A stretch of 19,612 nt of DNA from JBBSVE01 sp038233815 (GCA_038233815.1 JBBSVE010000049.1:1-19612), one strand, 5' to 3'. Shown: positions 7,609 to 15,574, counted from the stretch's first letter. Notes: generated by a model from the letters alone, not told the origin. A program made the numbers and translations.

Positions 7609-8447
7609 AGCGCCCCCTCCTGCGCCCAGTCGGCGGTCCGGTCGAGACCGGGCAGCGGGCCGCGCGCCCCCCCGATCCGGGGCAGACAGTTCAGCAGGCC
7701 GCGCGTATAGGGGTGCCTCGCCTGCATCAGATCCTTCGCCGCCAGCTCCTCCACGATCCGGCCCTTGTACATCACCAGCACCCGGTCGCAGAACCGCCCC
7801 ACCAGCCGCAGGTCGTGGGAGATGAAGATCAGCCCCATCCCCCGCTCACGCACGAGGTCATCGAGGATCGTCAGCACTTCGGCCTGCACCGTCACGTCGA
7901 GCGCCGAGGTCGGCTCGTCCGCGATCAGCAGGTCGGGGTTCGGGATCAGCATCATGGCAATCATCACGCGCTGGCCCATGCCACCGGAGAGTTCGTGCGG
8001 ATAGGCCTCCATCACGCGGGCGGGGTCGCGGATCTGCACCGCCTCCAGCGCCGCGATGGCCTTGGTGGTCGCGTCCGACGCGGACAGGCGGTCGCGCTGG
8101 CGCAACCCTTCGGTCAGTTGCGCGCCGATGCGGAGCACGGGGTTGAGCGAATATTTCGGGTCCTGCATCACCATCGCGATGCGCTGACCGCGAAGCGCGC
8201 GCATCTCCCGCTCCGACAGGCGCAAAAGGTCGGTGCCGTCGAAGGTGATGCTTTTCGCGCGGACATGCCCCGGCGGCCGGATCAGCCGCAGGATCGAGCG
8301 GCCGGTCAGCGTCTTGCCCGACCCGCTTTCGCCGACAATCCCCAGCCGTTCCCGCCCGAGGCTGAAGGACACGCCGCGCACCGCCTCCACCCGCCCCGCC
8401 TCGGTGTCGAAGGTCACATGCAGGTCGTCGACCGCCAGAAGCGTCAT
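7605..8447 (-). CDS. Peptide ABC transporter ATP-binding protein (DppD/OppD-like)
   Basis: This 280-residue ATPase pairs with the product of the next gene. Walker A is GESGSGKT (39-46), the Q-loop is VMQDPKYSLNP, the signature is LSGGMGQR (153-160, the GM variant usual in DppD), and Walker B is LLIADE with Glu178. SHDL supplies the switch His. HPYTRGLL near residue 244 marks the start of the family's C-terminal region, but the Cys-rich motif that normally follows is missing and the protein ends soon after. It overlaps the upstream permease gene and the downstream ATPase gene by 4 bases each (ATGA). The substrate class is inferred from the neighbouring binding protein and dipeptidases. Confidence 0.9.
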   Translation of the reverse strand: MTLLAVDDLHVTFDTEAGRVEAVRGVSFSLGRERLGIVGESGSGKTLTGRSILRLIRPPGHVRAKSITFDGTDLLRLSEREMRALRGQRIAMVMQDPKYSLNPVLRIGAQLTEGLRQRDRLSASDATTKAIAALEAVQIRDPARVMEAYPHELSGGMGQRVMIAMMLIPNPDLLIADEPTSALDVTVQAEVLTILDDLVRERGMGLIFISHDLRLVGRFCDRVLVMYKGRIVEELAAKDLMQARHPYTRGLLNCLPRIGGARGPLPGLDRTADWAQEGAL

Positions 8448-9349
8448 CGCGAGGCGCTCCTCGGGTCAAGCACGTCGCGCAGACCGTCGCCCAAAAGGTT
8501 GAAGCCGAGCGAGACGATGAAGATCGCGAGCCCCGGGATCGTGCAGACCCACCATTGCTCGAACAGATACCGCCGCCCGGAGGAGATCATCAGCCCCCAT
8601 TCCGGCAGCGGCGGCTGCGCGCCCAACCCCAGAAACCCGAGCCCTGCCGCGATCAGGATCACCCCGGCCATGTCGAGCGTAACCCGGATGATGACGGACG
8701 GCAGGCACATCGGGATGATGTGGCCCCAGATGATGCGCAGCGCCGAGGCGCCCTGAAGCCGCACCGCCGCGATATAGTCCGACGCGCGGACGGTCAGCGT
8801 CTCCGCCCGCGCGACCCTCGCATAGGGCGGCCAGGCGGTGAGTGCTATGGCGAAGACCGCGTTGTTGATGCCGGGGCCGAGCACCGCGACCAGCGCCAGC
8901 GCCAGAATCAGGCGCGGGAAGGCCAGAAAGATGTCAGTCACCCGCATCAGCACCTGATCGACCCAGCCGCCGAAATAACCCGCGACCGTGCCCACCATCA
9001 GCCCGATCACCGGTGCTGTGACGGCGACCAGTGCGATGATCGTCAGCGTGATGCGGGAGCCGAAGACGATCCTGCTCCAGATATCCCGCCCGAAATCGTC
9101 GGTGCCGAGCCAGTGACCGGCAGAGAACGGCGGCAGCAGCCGGGCCGACAGATCCTGCGCCGTCGGGCTGTATCCCGCCAGCAACGGCGCGCAGATCGCC
9201 ATCCCGACCAGCGCCACCACGATCACGAGGCCCGTCATCGCCAGCGTGTTCCGCCGCATCCGAAGCCACGCGAGATAACCCTGACCGACCCGCGCCTGCA
9301 ACCGCGAGGCGGGGTTCGGATCGCGCAGCCAGGCGTTCATCGCCACCAT
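8444..9349 (-). CDS. Peptide ABC transporter permease (DppC/OppC-like)
   Basis: This 301-residue inner-membrane protein has an N-terminal cytoplasmic stretch and a first helix near residues 35-57 (NTLAMTGLVIVVALVGMAIC). A periplasmic segment with the family-typical HWLGTDDFGRDIWSRIVFG comes next, followed by a five-helix permease domain. The EAA-type coupling loop reads DYIAAVRLQGASALRIIWGH. The frame stays open upstream into the neighbouring permease gene, but ATG 9349 is the proper start. It overlaps the previous stop as TGATG (1 base shared) and has GAGGG 7 bases ahead. The end overlaps the next gene's start by 4 bases. It forms a heterodimer with the DppB-like protein encoded upstream. 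Confidence 0.92.
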   Translation of the reverse strand: MVAMNAWLRDPNPASRLQARVGQGYLAWLRMRRNTLAMTGLVIVVALVGMAICAPLLAGYSPTAQDLSARLLPPFSAGHWLGTDDFGRDIWSRIVFGSRITLTIIALVAVTAPVIGLMVGTVAGYFGGWVDQVLMRVTDIFLAFPRLILALALVAVLGPGINNAVFAIALTAWPPYARVARAETLTVRASDYIAAVRLQGASALRIIWGHIIPMCLPSVIIRVTLDMAGVILIAAGLGFLGLGAQPPLPEWGLMISSGRRYLFEQWWVCTIPGLAIFIVSLGFNLLGDGLRDVLDPRSASR

Positions 9350-10407
9350 CAGCGCGCCCTCGGATCGACGAGACGGTAGAGCACGTCGGACACGAGGTTG
9401 AGCGTCACGAAGAGCGTGCCCACGACGACCGTGCCGCCGATCACCGCCGGCATGTCGTTGGCGAACAACGCGTCGGTGATATAGCGCCCGAGGCCGGGCC
9501 AGGCGAAGATCGTCTCCGTCAGCACCGAACCCTCCAGCAGATACGCGTAGCTCAGTGCGATCACGGTGATGAGCGGCACCAGCACATTGCGCATCGCATG
9601 GACCCAGATGACGCGCCGCTCCGGCATGCCCTTCACGCGCGCGGTGGTGATATATTCCTGCCCCAGCTCGTTCATCATGAAGCTCCGCGTCATGCGGGAG
9701 ATGTAGGCCAGCGACGTGTAGCCCAAAAGGATCGCGGGCAGGGCAATATGGCTCAGCGCGTTGACGAACATGTCCCAGCGACCGTTGAGCGCGGTGTCGA
9801 TCAGGATCATGCCGGTATATTGCGTGATATCGAACTCCAGCATCATGGAGTAGTTGGCATCCAGCCGCCCCGGCCCCCCGACCCAGCCGAGTTTGCCGTA
9901 AAACACCAGCAAACCGATCAGCCCAAGCCAGAAGATCGGCACCGAATAGCCCACCAGCCCCACCACCCGCACGATCTGGTCGGCCCATGTTCCGGGCCGG
10001 GTCGCGGCCAGCACGCCCGCGGGCACCCCCACCAGCACGCCGATGATCGTGGCAAGCGTCGCCAGCTCCAGCGTCGCGGGCAGATAGCGCGCGATCTCCC
10101 CCAGCACCGGCAGCTTTGTGCGCAGCGAACTGCCCAGATCGCCGTGGAGCGTGTTCCAGACGTAGATCGCGAACTGCTGCCACAGCGGATCGTCGAGACC
10201 CATGGCCGCGCGCGCCGCGTCATACTGCGCGGTCGTCGCCCGCTCCCCCACCACGGTCAGCACCGGGTCGATCGGCACCACCCGCGCGATCACGAACGTC
10301 ACCAGCATCAGTCCCAGCAGCGTGATCGCGAGCGTGAGCACGAGCCCGCCGGACTGACGCAGCAGCCCCACGATCCGGGACGGGGGCTGATAGGCGGCGT
10401 CCGTCAT
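9349..10407 (-). CDS. Peptide ABC transporter permease (DppB/OppB-like)
   Basis: This 352-residue inner-membrane permease has a first helix near residues 17-42 (LVLTLAITLLGLMLVTFVIARVV). The periplasmic region has the family phrase ALGLDDPLWQQF-like motif, here AAMGLDDPLWQQFAIYVW. Several membrane helices follow, along with an EAA-type loop, EYITTARVKGMPERRVIWVHA, and a C-terminal region ending in LVDPRAR. Its length (about 350 rather than 310-340) is within family range. It starts 22 bases after the binding-protein gene, with a weak G-rich ribosome site, and is coupled to the next permease through TGATG. Together with the DppC-like protein it forms the channel for the imported peptide. Confidence 0.92.
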   Translation of the reverse strand: MTDAAYQPPSRIVGLLRQSGGLVLTLAITLLGLMLVTFVIARVVPIDPVLTVVGERATTAQYDAARAAMGLDDPLWQQFAIYVWNTLHGDLGSSLRTKLPVLGEIARYLPATLELATLATIIGVLVGVPAGVLAATRPGTWADQIVRVVGLVGYSVPIFWLGLIGLLVFYGKLGWVGGPGRLDANYSMMLEFDITQYTGMILIDTALNGRWDMFVNALSHIALPAILLGYTSLAYISRMTRSFMMNELGQEYITTARVKGMPERRVIWVHAMRNVLVPLITVIALSYAYLLEGSVLTETIFAWPGLGRYITDALFANDMPAVIGGTVVVGTLFVTLNLVSDVLYRLVDPRAR

Positions 10408-10429
10408 GATGCGCGCAGGCCCCGCCCCG

Positions 10430-12028
10430 TTATTTCGTGACCAGCCAGTAGGCCGCGTTGCCCGTCGCCCCGCCGGTATGCCAGTCCTTCACGTCGGCGC
10501 GCAGCGCATCCTGCTGGGCCTGCTGGAACATCACGATGATCGGGGCGTTCATCATGTATTCCTTCTGCAGCGCCATATACATCGCTGCGCGCTTGTCGGT
10601 GTCCTTTTCCACCACTGCTGCCTGCGCCTGCGCCTTCATATCGCCGGGATCGTAGCTGTTTCGCCAAGCGAGATAGCCCGTGTTCTTGTCCTCGTCCTTG
10701 TTGCCCGGGTTCTCGGCGAAGGTAGAGGCGTTGGTGTTCGGGTCGGGATAATCCGGCCCCCAGGTCTGGAGCGTGATCTCGTGCTGGCGGGCGCGGTAGA
10801 TGCCCAGACCCTCCGCCCCGTCGCCGACCTTCAGCTCCACCTTGATCCCGGCCTGCCCGAAGGTGTTCTGCAGGGACTGCGCGATATCCATCCGTTCCTG
10901 CACGTTGCGCACCACGATGGAGGTGGAGAGGTCCTCGACCCCGGATTCCTTCATCAGCTCCTTCGCTTTCGCGATGTCGAGCTTGTAGGGGGTGTCATTG
11001 TCGGCGCCAAGGAACCCTGTGGGAACAAACGCCTGATGCACGGTCCACTGACCTTTCAGTAGCGTGGAGGCGAGGCCCTCGTAATCGATGGACCAGCGGA
11101 TCGCATCCAGCACCTTGGGGTTCTTGAACGCATCCACCTTCTGGTTGAGCCCGAGGTAGTAGAGCTGCCCGCCGGGACTTTCCTGAACGGTGATGTCCGG
11201 GTTCCCCTCGACACCCGCGATATCCACCGGACCCATCTCGCGGCTGATATCGATGTCGCCATTTTCCAAGAGCAAACGGTTCGTGGCCTGCTCGGGGATG
11301 TGACGCATGAAGACGCGCTTCAGCTTGGCATCGCCCCTCCAGTATCCCTCCCGCGCCTGGAGGAAATAGCTCTCCTTCGGCTTCCAGCTTTTCAGCGTGT
11401 AGGCGCCCGCCCCGGCGGAGTTCATCCGCAGCCACTCGTTGCCCATGTCGCCATCGACCTCGTGCGACATGACCTCCTTTTCGTCCACCACGTTGCCCAC
11501 CGTCGCGGTCAGGCAGTTATAGAGGAACGAGGGCGCATAGGGCTTGTCCGTCACCAGCGTCAGCGTATCGCCATCGGCCTTGATCTTGTCGTCCACGTTG
11601 TCCTTGGTGAAGCCGAACTGGTTGAGGATGAAGGCCGGGTTCTTGTCCAGCTTTACCGCGCGTTTCAGGGAAAACGCCGCATCCTCCGCCCGGACCGGAT
11701 TGCCGGAGGAGAAGGTGATCCCCGACTTCATCTTGAACGTGTAGGTCACGCCGTCTTCGGCCAACGACCAGCTTTCGGCGAGGCCCGGGATCAGTTTGCC
11801 GTCCTCGATCGGGTCGAGCTCGATCAGCCCGTCGTAGATGTTGTTGAGCGCGTTGCCGGTGGACAGCTCGAAGCTTTCCTGCGGGTCGAACGTGATGATG
11901 TCGTCGATCGCGTCGGCCATCACCAGCGTGTCGGGCGGCGTCGCGGCGAACAGGGCGGCGGGGGCGGTGCCTGCAAGGAACGCGGCGAGGGTCGCGGCAC
12001 CGGCATGGCGAAGGATCGGAGACGACAT
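10430..12028 (-). CDS. Peptide ABC transporter periplasmic binding protein (DppA/SBP_bac_5)
   Basis: This 532-residue family-5 solute-binding protein starts with a cleavable signal peptide (about residues 1-28, cleavage likely after ALFA and before ATPPDTL). The mature part shows the SBP_bac_5 pattern of an opening TFDPQESFE, then YDGLIELD, LIPGLAESWSLAEDGVTYTFKM, and FSSGNPVRAEDAAFSLKRA. A later region is KNPKVLDAIRWSIDYEGLA. There is no lipobox cysteine, so it is a soluble periplasmic protein. ATG 12028 has GGGAG 6 bases ahead; an open stretch upstream to 12091 is not needed. As first gene of the importer run it sets substrate choice, which family resemblance alone does not define beyond dipeptide, oligopeptide or related small molecules. 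The linked dipeptidases favour dipeptides. Confidence 0.9.
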   Translation of the reverse strand: MSSPILRHAGAATLAAFLAGTAPAALFAATPPDTLVMADAIDDIITFDPQESFELSTGNALNNIYDGLIELDPIEDGKLIPGLAESWSLAEDGVTYTFKMKSGITFSSGNPVRAEDAAFSLKRAVKLDKNPAFILNQFGFTKDNVDDKIKADGDTLTLVTDKPYAPSFLYNCLTATVGNVVDEKEVMSHEVDGDMGNEWLRMNSAGAGAYTLKSWKPKESYFLQAREGYWRGDAKLKRVFMRHIPEQATNRLLLENGDIDISREMGPVDIAGVEGNPDITVQESPGGQLYYLGLNQKVDAFKNPKVLDAIRWSIDYEGLASTLLKGQWTVHQAFVPTGFLGADNDTPYKLDIAKAKELMKESGVEDLSTSIVVRNVQERMDIAQSLQNTFGQAGIKVELKVGDGAEGLGIYRARQHEITLQTWGPDYPDPNTNASTFAENPGNKDEDKNTGYLAWRNSYDPGDMKAQAQAAVVEKDTDKRAAMYMALQKEYMMNAPIIVMFQQAQQDALRADVKDWHTGGATGNAAYWLVTK

Positions 12029-12090
12029 GGAGAACTCCCTGTTTTTATAGGATGGGGCCGTGCTAGGCATAGGGCCGGGCCGGCGCATCA

Positions 12091-12106
12091 TTGCTCATTT
12101 GGGCAA
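12091..12106. promoter_or_regulatory. Candidate operator palindrome between divergent importer and dipeptidase genes
   Basis: TTGCTCA and TGGGCAA flank a central TT, making a 16-bp inverted repeat with one mismatch per half. Its centre is about 70 bases from the binding-protein start (12028, minus strand) and about 67 bases from the second dipeptidase start (12166, plus strand). The position suits a shared operator or activator site for both units. No regulator gene is in this cluster. The surrounding gap (12029-12165) shows no clear -35/-10 pair. Confidence 0.4.
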
Positions 12107-12165
12107 GGTTCGGCCGGGCAAGTCAAGGCCGCTCGCGGCAGCGGCCCGAAGGGGAGGGACGCCCA

Positions 12166-13200
12166 ATGGCGGACATGGCGATTTTTGACGGCCACAACGA
12201 TTGCCTCAGCCGGTTGTGGGCGGCACGCGATCTGTCGGGCGCGGGCTTCTTTGACGGGCGTGAGGGGGACATCGACCTCGGCAAGCTGCGCGAGGGCGGG
12301 GTCGCGGGCGGGTTCTTTGCGATCTGGGCGCCGGGCGATCCGAAGACCGCGCCGGAGCCGAAGGCCACCCGCCGTGCCTTTCCGCCTGCCGATCCCGCGA
12401 TTGCGTCGGCCGCGACCTTCGGGATGGCGGAACTCCTCCACCGGATGGCGGCGGCGCGACCCGACGCGATCCGCATTTGCAGCAGCCGGGCGGAGATCGA
12501 GACGGCGCGCGCGGTCGGGGCCGTGGCCGCGATCTTCCATATCGAGGGATGCGAGGGGATCGGGGCGGGGCTGGACGAGCTCTACCTCTATCACGCGGCC
12601 GGTCTGCGTTCGCTCGGGCCGGTCTGGAGCCGCGACAACATTTTCGGCCACGGCGTGCCGTTCGATTTCCCCGCCAGCCCCGATACCGGACCGGGTCTTA
12701 CCGATGCGGGACGCGCGCTGGTGCGGGCCTGCGACGCGCTGGGCGTGCTCGTCGATCTGAGCCATCTGAACGAGGCCGGGTTCTGGGACGTGGCGGAGGT
12801 CAGCGACAAACCGCTGGTAGCCACCCATTCGTGCGCCCACGCGATCTGTCCCGCGACGCGCAACCTGACCGACCGGCAGCTCGATGCGATGGCGGAACGC
12901 GGCGGGCTCGTCGGTCTCAATTTCGGCGTGGCGTTCCTGCGCGAGGACGGGTTGAAGAACCCCGACACCGGGCCGGATGTGCTGATCCGCCATCTCGACC
13001 ATCTGATCGCGCGGTTGGGCGAACGCGGCGTGGCGCTGGGATCGGATTTCGACGGCACCGTTATCCCGGCGTTTCTGGGCTCCGCCGCCGGGATGCCTGA
13101 GCTGGTGGAGGCGATGCGCGCGGCGGGCTACGGCGACGCGCTGGTGCGGCGGATCTGCTGGGACAACTGGATGGACGTGCTGGGTCGCACCATAGGGTGA
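12166..13200 (+). CDS. M19-family dipeptidase, copy 2
   Basis: This 344-residue binuclear-zinc dipeptidase is paralogous to the product of 5701-6789. Ligands and active-site residues are all present: His10 and Asp12 in GHND, bridging Glu127 in HIEGCE, His200 in DLSHLNE, His221 in ATHSCAHA, Arg232 in ATRNLTD, and Asp294 in GSDFDG. No export signal is visible, so it should be cytoplasmic. ATG 12166 has a GGGGAGGG site 8 bases ahead; the open frame reaches back to 12091, but that extension has no support. The gene diverges from the peptide importer across a 137-base gap with a palindrome. The two copies differ in the region between residues 50 and 110 and around the C-terminal loop after GSDFDG, where substrate preference could differ. 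Confidence 0.9.
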   Translation: MADMAIFDGHNDCLSRLWAARDLSGAGFFDGREGDIDLGKLREGGVAGGFFAIWAPGDPKTAPEPKATRRAFPPADPAIASAATFGMAELLHRMAAARPDAIRICSSRAEIETARAVGAVAAIFHIEGCEGIGAGLDELYLYHAAGLRSLGPVWSRDNIFGHGVPFDFPASPDTGPGLTDAGRALVRACDALGVLVDLSHLNEAGFWDVAEVSDKPLVATHSCAHAICPATRNLTDRQLDAMAERGGLVGLNFGVAFLREDGLKNPDTGPDVLIRHLDHLIARLGERGVALGSDFDGTVIPAFLGSAAGMPELVEAMRAAGYGDALVRRICWDNWMDVLGRTIG

Positions 13201-13221
13201 GCGCGCGCTGGCTGGGGGCCG

Positions 13222-13248
13222 CCGGAGAGGGCTGTCTGCCCTCTCCGG
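13222..13248 (+). terminator. Perfect 11-bp GC-rich hairpin after dipeptidase copy 2
   Basis: CCGGAGAGGGC (13222-13232) and GCCCTCTCCGG (13238-13248) pair without mismatch around a 5-base loop, 21 bases after the stop codon. There is no immediate T-run; the repeated A-rich element follows 11 bases later. It is probably a transcription end or an mRNA 3'-stabiliser for the dipeptidase transcript. Confidence 0.65.
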
Positions 13249-13259
13249 ACCTCACCCGA

Positions 13260-13281
13260 GGATATTTTCGGACAGAAAAAG
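13260..13281 (+). repeat. Dispersed 3'-end element, copy A
   Basis: The element reads GGATATTT, then TC, then GGACAGAAAAAG. The same element with GA in place of TC lies at 15591-15612. Both sit just behind a hairpin, downstream of a plus-strand gene and before a convergent minus-strand gene. A GGAC also precedes each copy by 9 to 10 bases. I recall similar short elements as frequent between genes in Rhodobacteraceae genomes, but could not check. Confidence 0.6.
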
Positions 13282-13309
13282 GGCGAAGAGGGCGGGTTTG
13301 CGGCGCGAT

Positions 13310-13765
13310 TTACTGGAACAGGGGCACGGTGGAGATTGCCATCTTGGCCGAGCCTTTGGTGATCTCGCGCGCGTGTGAGAGGTAGATCAGCGTCTGGTTC
13401 GCCTCGTCCCAGATCCGCGTCACCCGGAGCGATTTCAGGACGATCGAGCGGCCTTCGCGGAACACCTCCTCGCCGTCCTTGCTGCGGTCGATGTCGCCCA
13501 CCGAAATGGGGCCGGTGCGCGCGCAGGAGATGGCGGAGTTCGACGGATCCTCGAACCAGTTGCCTTGCTGGATGCGGTCGATGAAGCTCCGGTCGAAATA
13601 GGCGATGTGGCAGGTGACGCCCTTCACCTTCGGATCGGCGAGGCTTTCCACGACGATGTCGTTGCCAAGCCAGTCGACCCCCACCTCGCCCACCTTGTCT
13701 GCCAGTGCGGGGGGGGCGGCGGCGAGGGTCGCGAGCGTGGCGATCAGGAGGCGAACGGGGATCAT
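13310..13765 (-). CDS. creA: CreA-family secreted protein
   Basis: This 151-residue protein begins with a classical signal peptide (MIPVRLLIATLATLAAAPPALA, read in two halves: a hydrophobic core at residues 3-16 and cleavage after about residue 22). The mature start is DKVGEVGVDWLGND. The segments IVVESLADPKVKGVTCHI, WFEDPSNSAISC and a late LRVTRIWDEANQTLIYL match the CreA family, whose function is unknown even in E. coli. Two cysteines (in VTCHI and ISCART) could form a periplasmic disulfide. ATG 13765 has AGAGG 7 bases ahead; a longer frame to 13804 has no support. The signal peptide coding region contains an 8-G run (13709-13716 on the plus strand). Confidence 0.85.
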   Translation of the reverse strand: MIPVRLLIATLATLAAAPPALADKVGEVGVDWLGNDIVVESLADPKVKGVTCHIAYFDRSFIDRIQQGNWFEDPSNSAISCARTGPISVGDIDRSKDGEEVFREGRSIVLKSLRVTRIWDEANQTLIYLSHAREITKGSAKMAISTVPLFQ

Positions 13766-13904
13766 GGCGGAACCTCTGCATGGGGAATGGCGGCGGTCTA
13801 GCACGGTTGCGCCGGCGGGTCACAGGGTTCGGACGCCACGCGCTTGCCCTTCGATGCCCGGCGTCGCACAGTCCGGTCCAGAGACGTCGAGGGGGAGAGT
13901 TTCG
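13766..13904. promoter_or_regulatory. Divergent gap between creA and the thiamine-diphosphate enzyme gene
   Basis: This 139-base gap separates two genes pointing away from each other and so should carry both promoters. The only clear element is the ribosome site GGGGGAG at 13891-13897 for the plus-strand gene. No convincing promoter, repeat or small gene was recognised. Confidence 0.25.
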
Positions 13905-15560
13905 ATGCGGCATGGCGGTCAGATCCTTGTGGATCAGCTGAAGGCGCAGGGTGTGACGCGCGTCTTTTCCGTCCCGGGGGAGAGTTTTCTGGCCGCCCTC
14001 GACGGGTTGCACGGATCGGGGATCGCCAATGTCGTTTGTCGCCATGAGGGCGGGGCCGCGATGATGGCCGAGGCGCATGGCAAGCTGACGGGGAGGCCGG
14101 GCGTTCTGTTTGTCACGCGCGGGCCGGGGGCCACCAATGCAGCGTCGGGCATCCATGTCGCGCGGCAGGATTCGACGCCGATGGTGGTCTTCGTGGGCCA
14201 GATCGCGCGGGGCCACCGCGACCGCGAGGCGTTTCAGGAGGTGGATTACCGCGCCTTCTTCGGACCGTTGGCCAAATGGGCGGCGGAGGTCGACCAGACC
14301 GAGCGGTTGGCCGAATATATCTCCCGCGCTTTTCATGTGGCGCAGTCGGGTCGACCCGGCCCGGTGGTTCTGGCGCTGCCCGAGGACATGCTGTCTGCGC
14401 ATGCTGACGTGCCGGACCGGGCGGCGCCCAGCGCCATGCCAGCGCCGGTGTCGGAGGATCAGGTGCGGGCGGTGACGGAGATGCTGGCGCGCGCGGAGCG
14501 TCCGTTGGTGGTGGCCGGAGGGCCGGGCTGGTCGCAGGCGGCGGTGGACGATCTGGGGCGGTTCGCCGCGCGTTGGCAGGTGCCGGTGGCGGTCTCCTTC
14601 CGGCGGCAGGACCGGATGGACAATGGACATGCCTGCTATGCGGGCGATCTGGGCGTGGGGATGAACCCGAAGCTTGGTGCGCGGTTGCGCGGGGCGGATC
14701 TGGTGCTGGCGCTGGGCACGCGGCTGGGCGACATCGCGACGGGGGGTTATACGTTATTGGACCCGGCGGGAGATTTGCCCGCGTTGATCCATATCCATCC
14801 CGACCCGGACGAGCTGGGGAGAGTGTTCCGTCCCGATCTGGGGCTGGCGCTGCCGGTGGCGCCGATGGTCGCGGCGCTGGCGGGGGCGGAGGCCGCGCGC
14901 ACGTGGCCCGACTGGACGGCAGGGGCCCGCGCCGACTTTGATGCATGGCAGCGTCCGGTGGCCACCCCCGGCGCGGTGCGGCTGGAGGATGTGGTGGCCT
15001 GGCTTTCCGCGAACCTGCCTTCCGACGCGATCCTGACCAATGGGGCGGGGAATTATGCGTCGTTCCTGCACCGCTATTTCCGGTTTCGGCGGTTCGGCAC
15101 CCAGCTAGCGCCAACCTCCGGGTCCATGGGCTACGGCTTTCCGGCGGCGATCGCGGCCTCACTGGCCCATCCAGAGAGGACCGTGGTCTGCATGGCGGGG
15201 GACGGGTGCTTTCAGATGGTATTGAACGAGATGTCGACGGCGATCCAGCACGGCGCGCATCCGGTGGTGCTGGTGGCCAACAATGGGCGCTACGGCACGA
15301 TCCGTATGCATCAGGAGCGGGACTATCCCGGACGGGTATCGGGGACCGACCTCGTGAACCCCGACTTCGCGGCGCTGGCGCGGGCTTACGGCGGTCACGG
15401 CGAGGTGGTGGAGGATCAGGCCGCGTTTCCGGCGGCTTTCGCGCGGGCGCAGGAGTCGGGCAGGCTTGCGGTGATCGAGTTGCGGCTGGACGCGGACATG
15501 CTGACGACCGGGCAGAGCCTGTCGGGGATGCGGGCTTTGGCGCTTGGCGGGGCGGGGTGA
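13905..15560 (+). CDS. Thiamine-diphosphate-dependent enzyme, acetolactate synthase-like
   Basis: This 551-residue cytoplasmic enzyme has the three-domain plan of the pyruvate oxidase/acetolactate synthase superfamily. The N-terminal pyrimidine-binding domain (about 1-170) holds the catalytic glutamate Glu48 in CRHEGGAAMMAEA. A central domain (about 185-330) follows, and then the diphosphate-binding domain (about 360-545) with GDGCF (432-436) and the paired Asn at 459-460 ending the metal motif. RGPGATNAASGIHVA is the typical superfamily loop. The reaction cannot be fixed; candidates are acetolactate synthase, a glyoxylate carboligase relative or another carboligase or decarboxylase. No small regulatory subunit gene is next to it, which argues against a housekeeping IlvB. 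ATG 13905 has GGGGGAGAG just ahead, and the longer open frame from 13605 runs across creA's start. Confidence 0.88.
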   Translation: MRHGGQILVDQLKAQGVTRVFSVPGESFLAALDGLHGSGIANVVCRHEGGAAMMAEAHGKLTGRPGVLFVTRGPGATNAASGIHVARQDSTPMVVFVGQIARGHRDREAFQEVDYRAFFGPLAKWAAEVDQTERLAEYISRAFHVAQSGRPGPVVLALPEDMLSAHADVPDRAAPSAMPAPVSEDQVRAVTEMLARAERPLVVAGGPGWSQAAVDDLGRFAARWQVPVAVSFRRQDRMDNGHACYAGDLGVGMNPKLGARLRGADLVLALGTRLGDIATGGYTLLDPAGDLPALIHIHPDPDELGRVFRPDLGLALPVAPMVAALAGAEAARTWPDWTAGARADFDAWQRPVATPGAVRLEDVVAWLSANLPSDAILTNGAGNYASFLHRYFRFRRFGTQLAPTSGSMGYGFPAAIAASLAHPERTVVCMAGDGCFQMVLNEMSTAIQHGAHPVVLVANNGRYGTIRMHQERDYPGRVSGTDLVNPDFAALARAYGGHGEVVEDQAAFPAAFARAQESGRLAVIELRLDADMLTTGQSLSGMRALALGGAG

Positions 15561-15574
15561 GGCTTTGGCCGGGT

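Noticed and set aside
5881..7710. Long plus-strand open frame across the first dipeptidase and the DppF-like gene
   Set aside because: It crosses the ends of two well-supported minus-strand genes, and its composition is typical of an antisense shadow.
9350..10183. Upstream extension of the DppC-like permease frame
   Set aside because: It overlaps the DppB-like permease in another frame, and the product lacks membrane helices. The TGATG junction with a good ribosome site marks the true start at 9349.
13128..14630. Long minus-strand open frame opposite the thiamine-diphosphate enzyme and continuing into creA territory
   Set aside because: The plus-strand enzyme has complete catalytic motifs and creA has a signal peptide in a different frame; the long frame has shadow composition and no recognisable domain.
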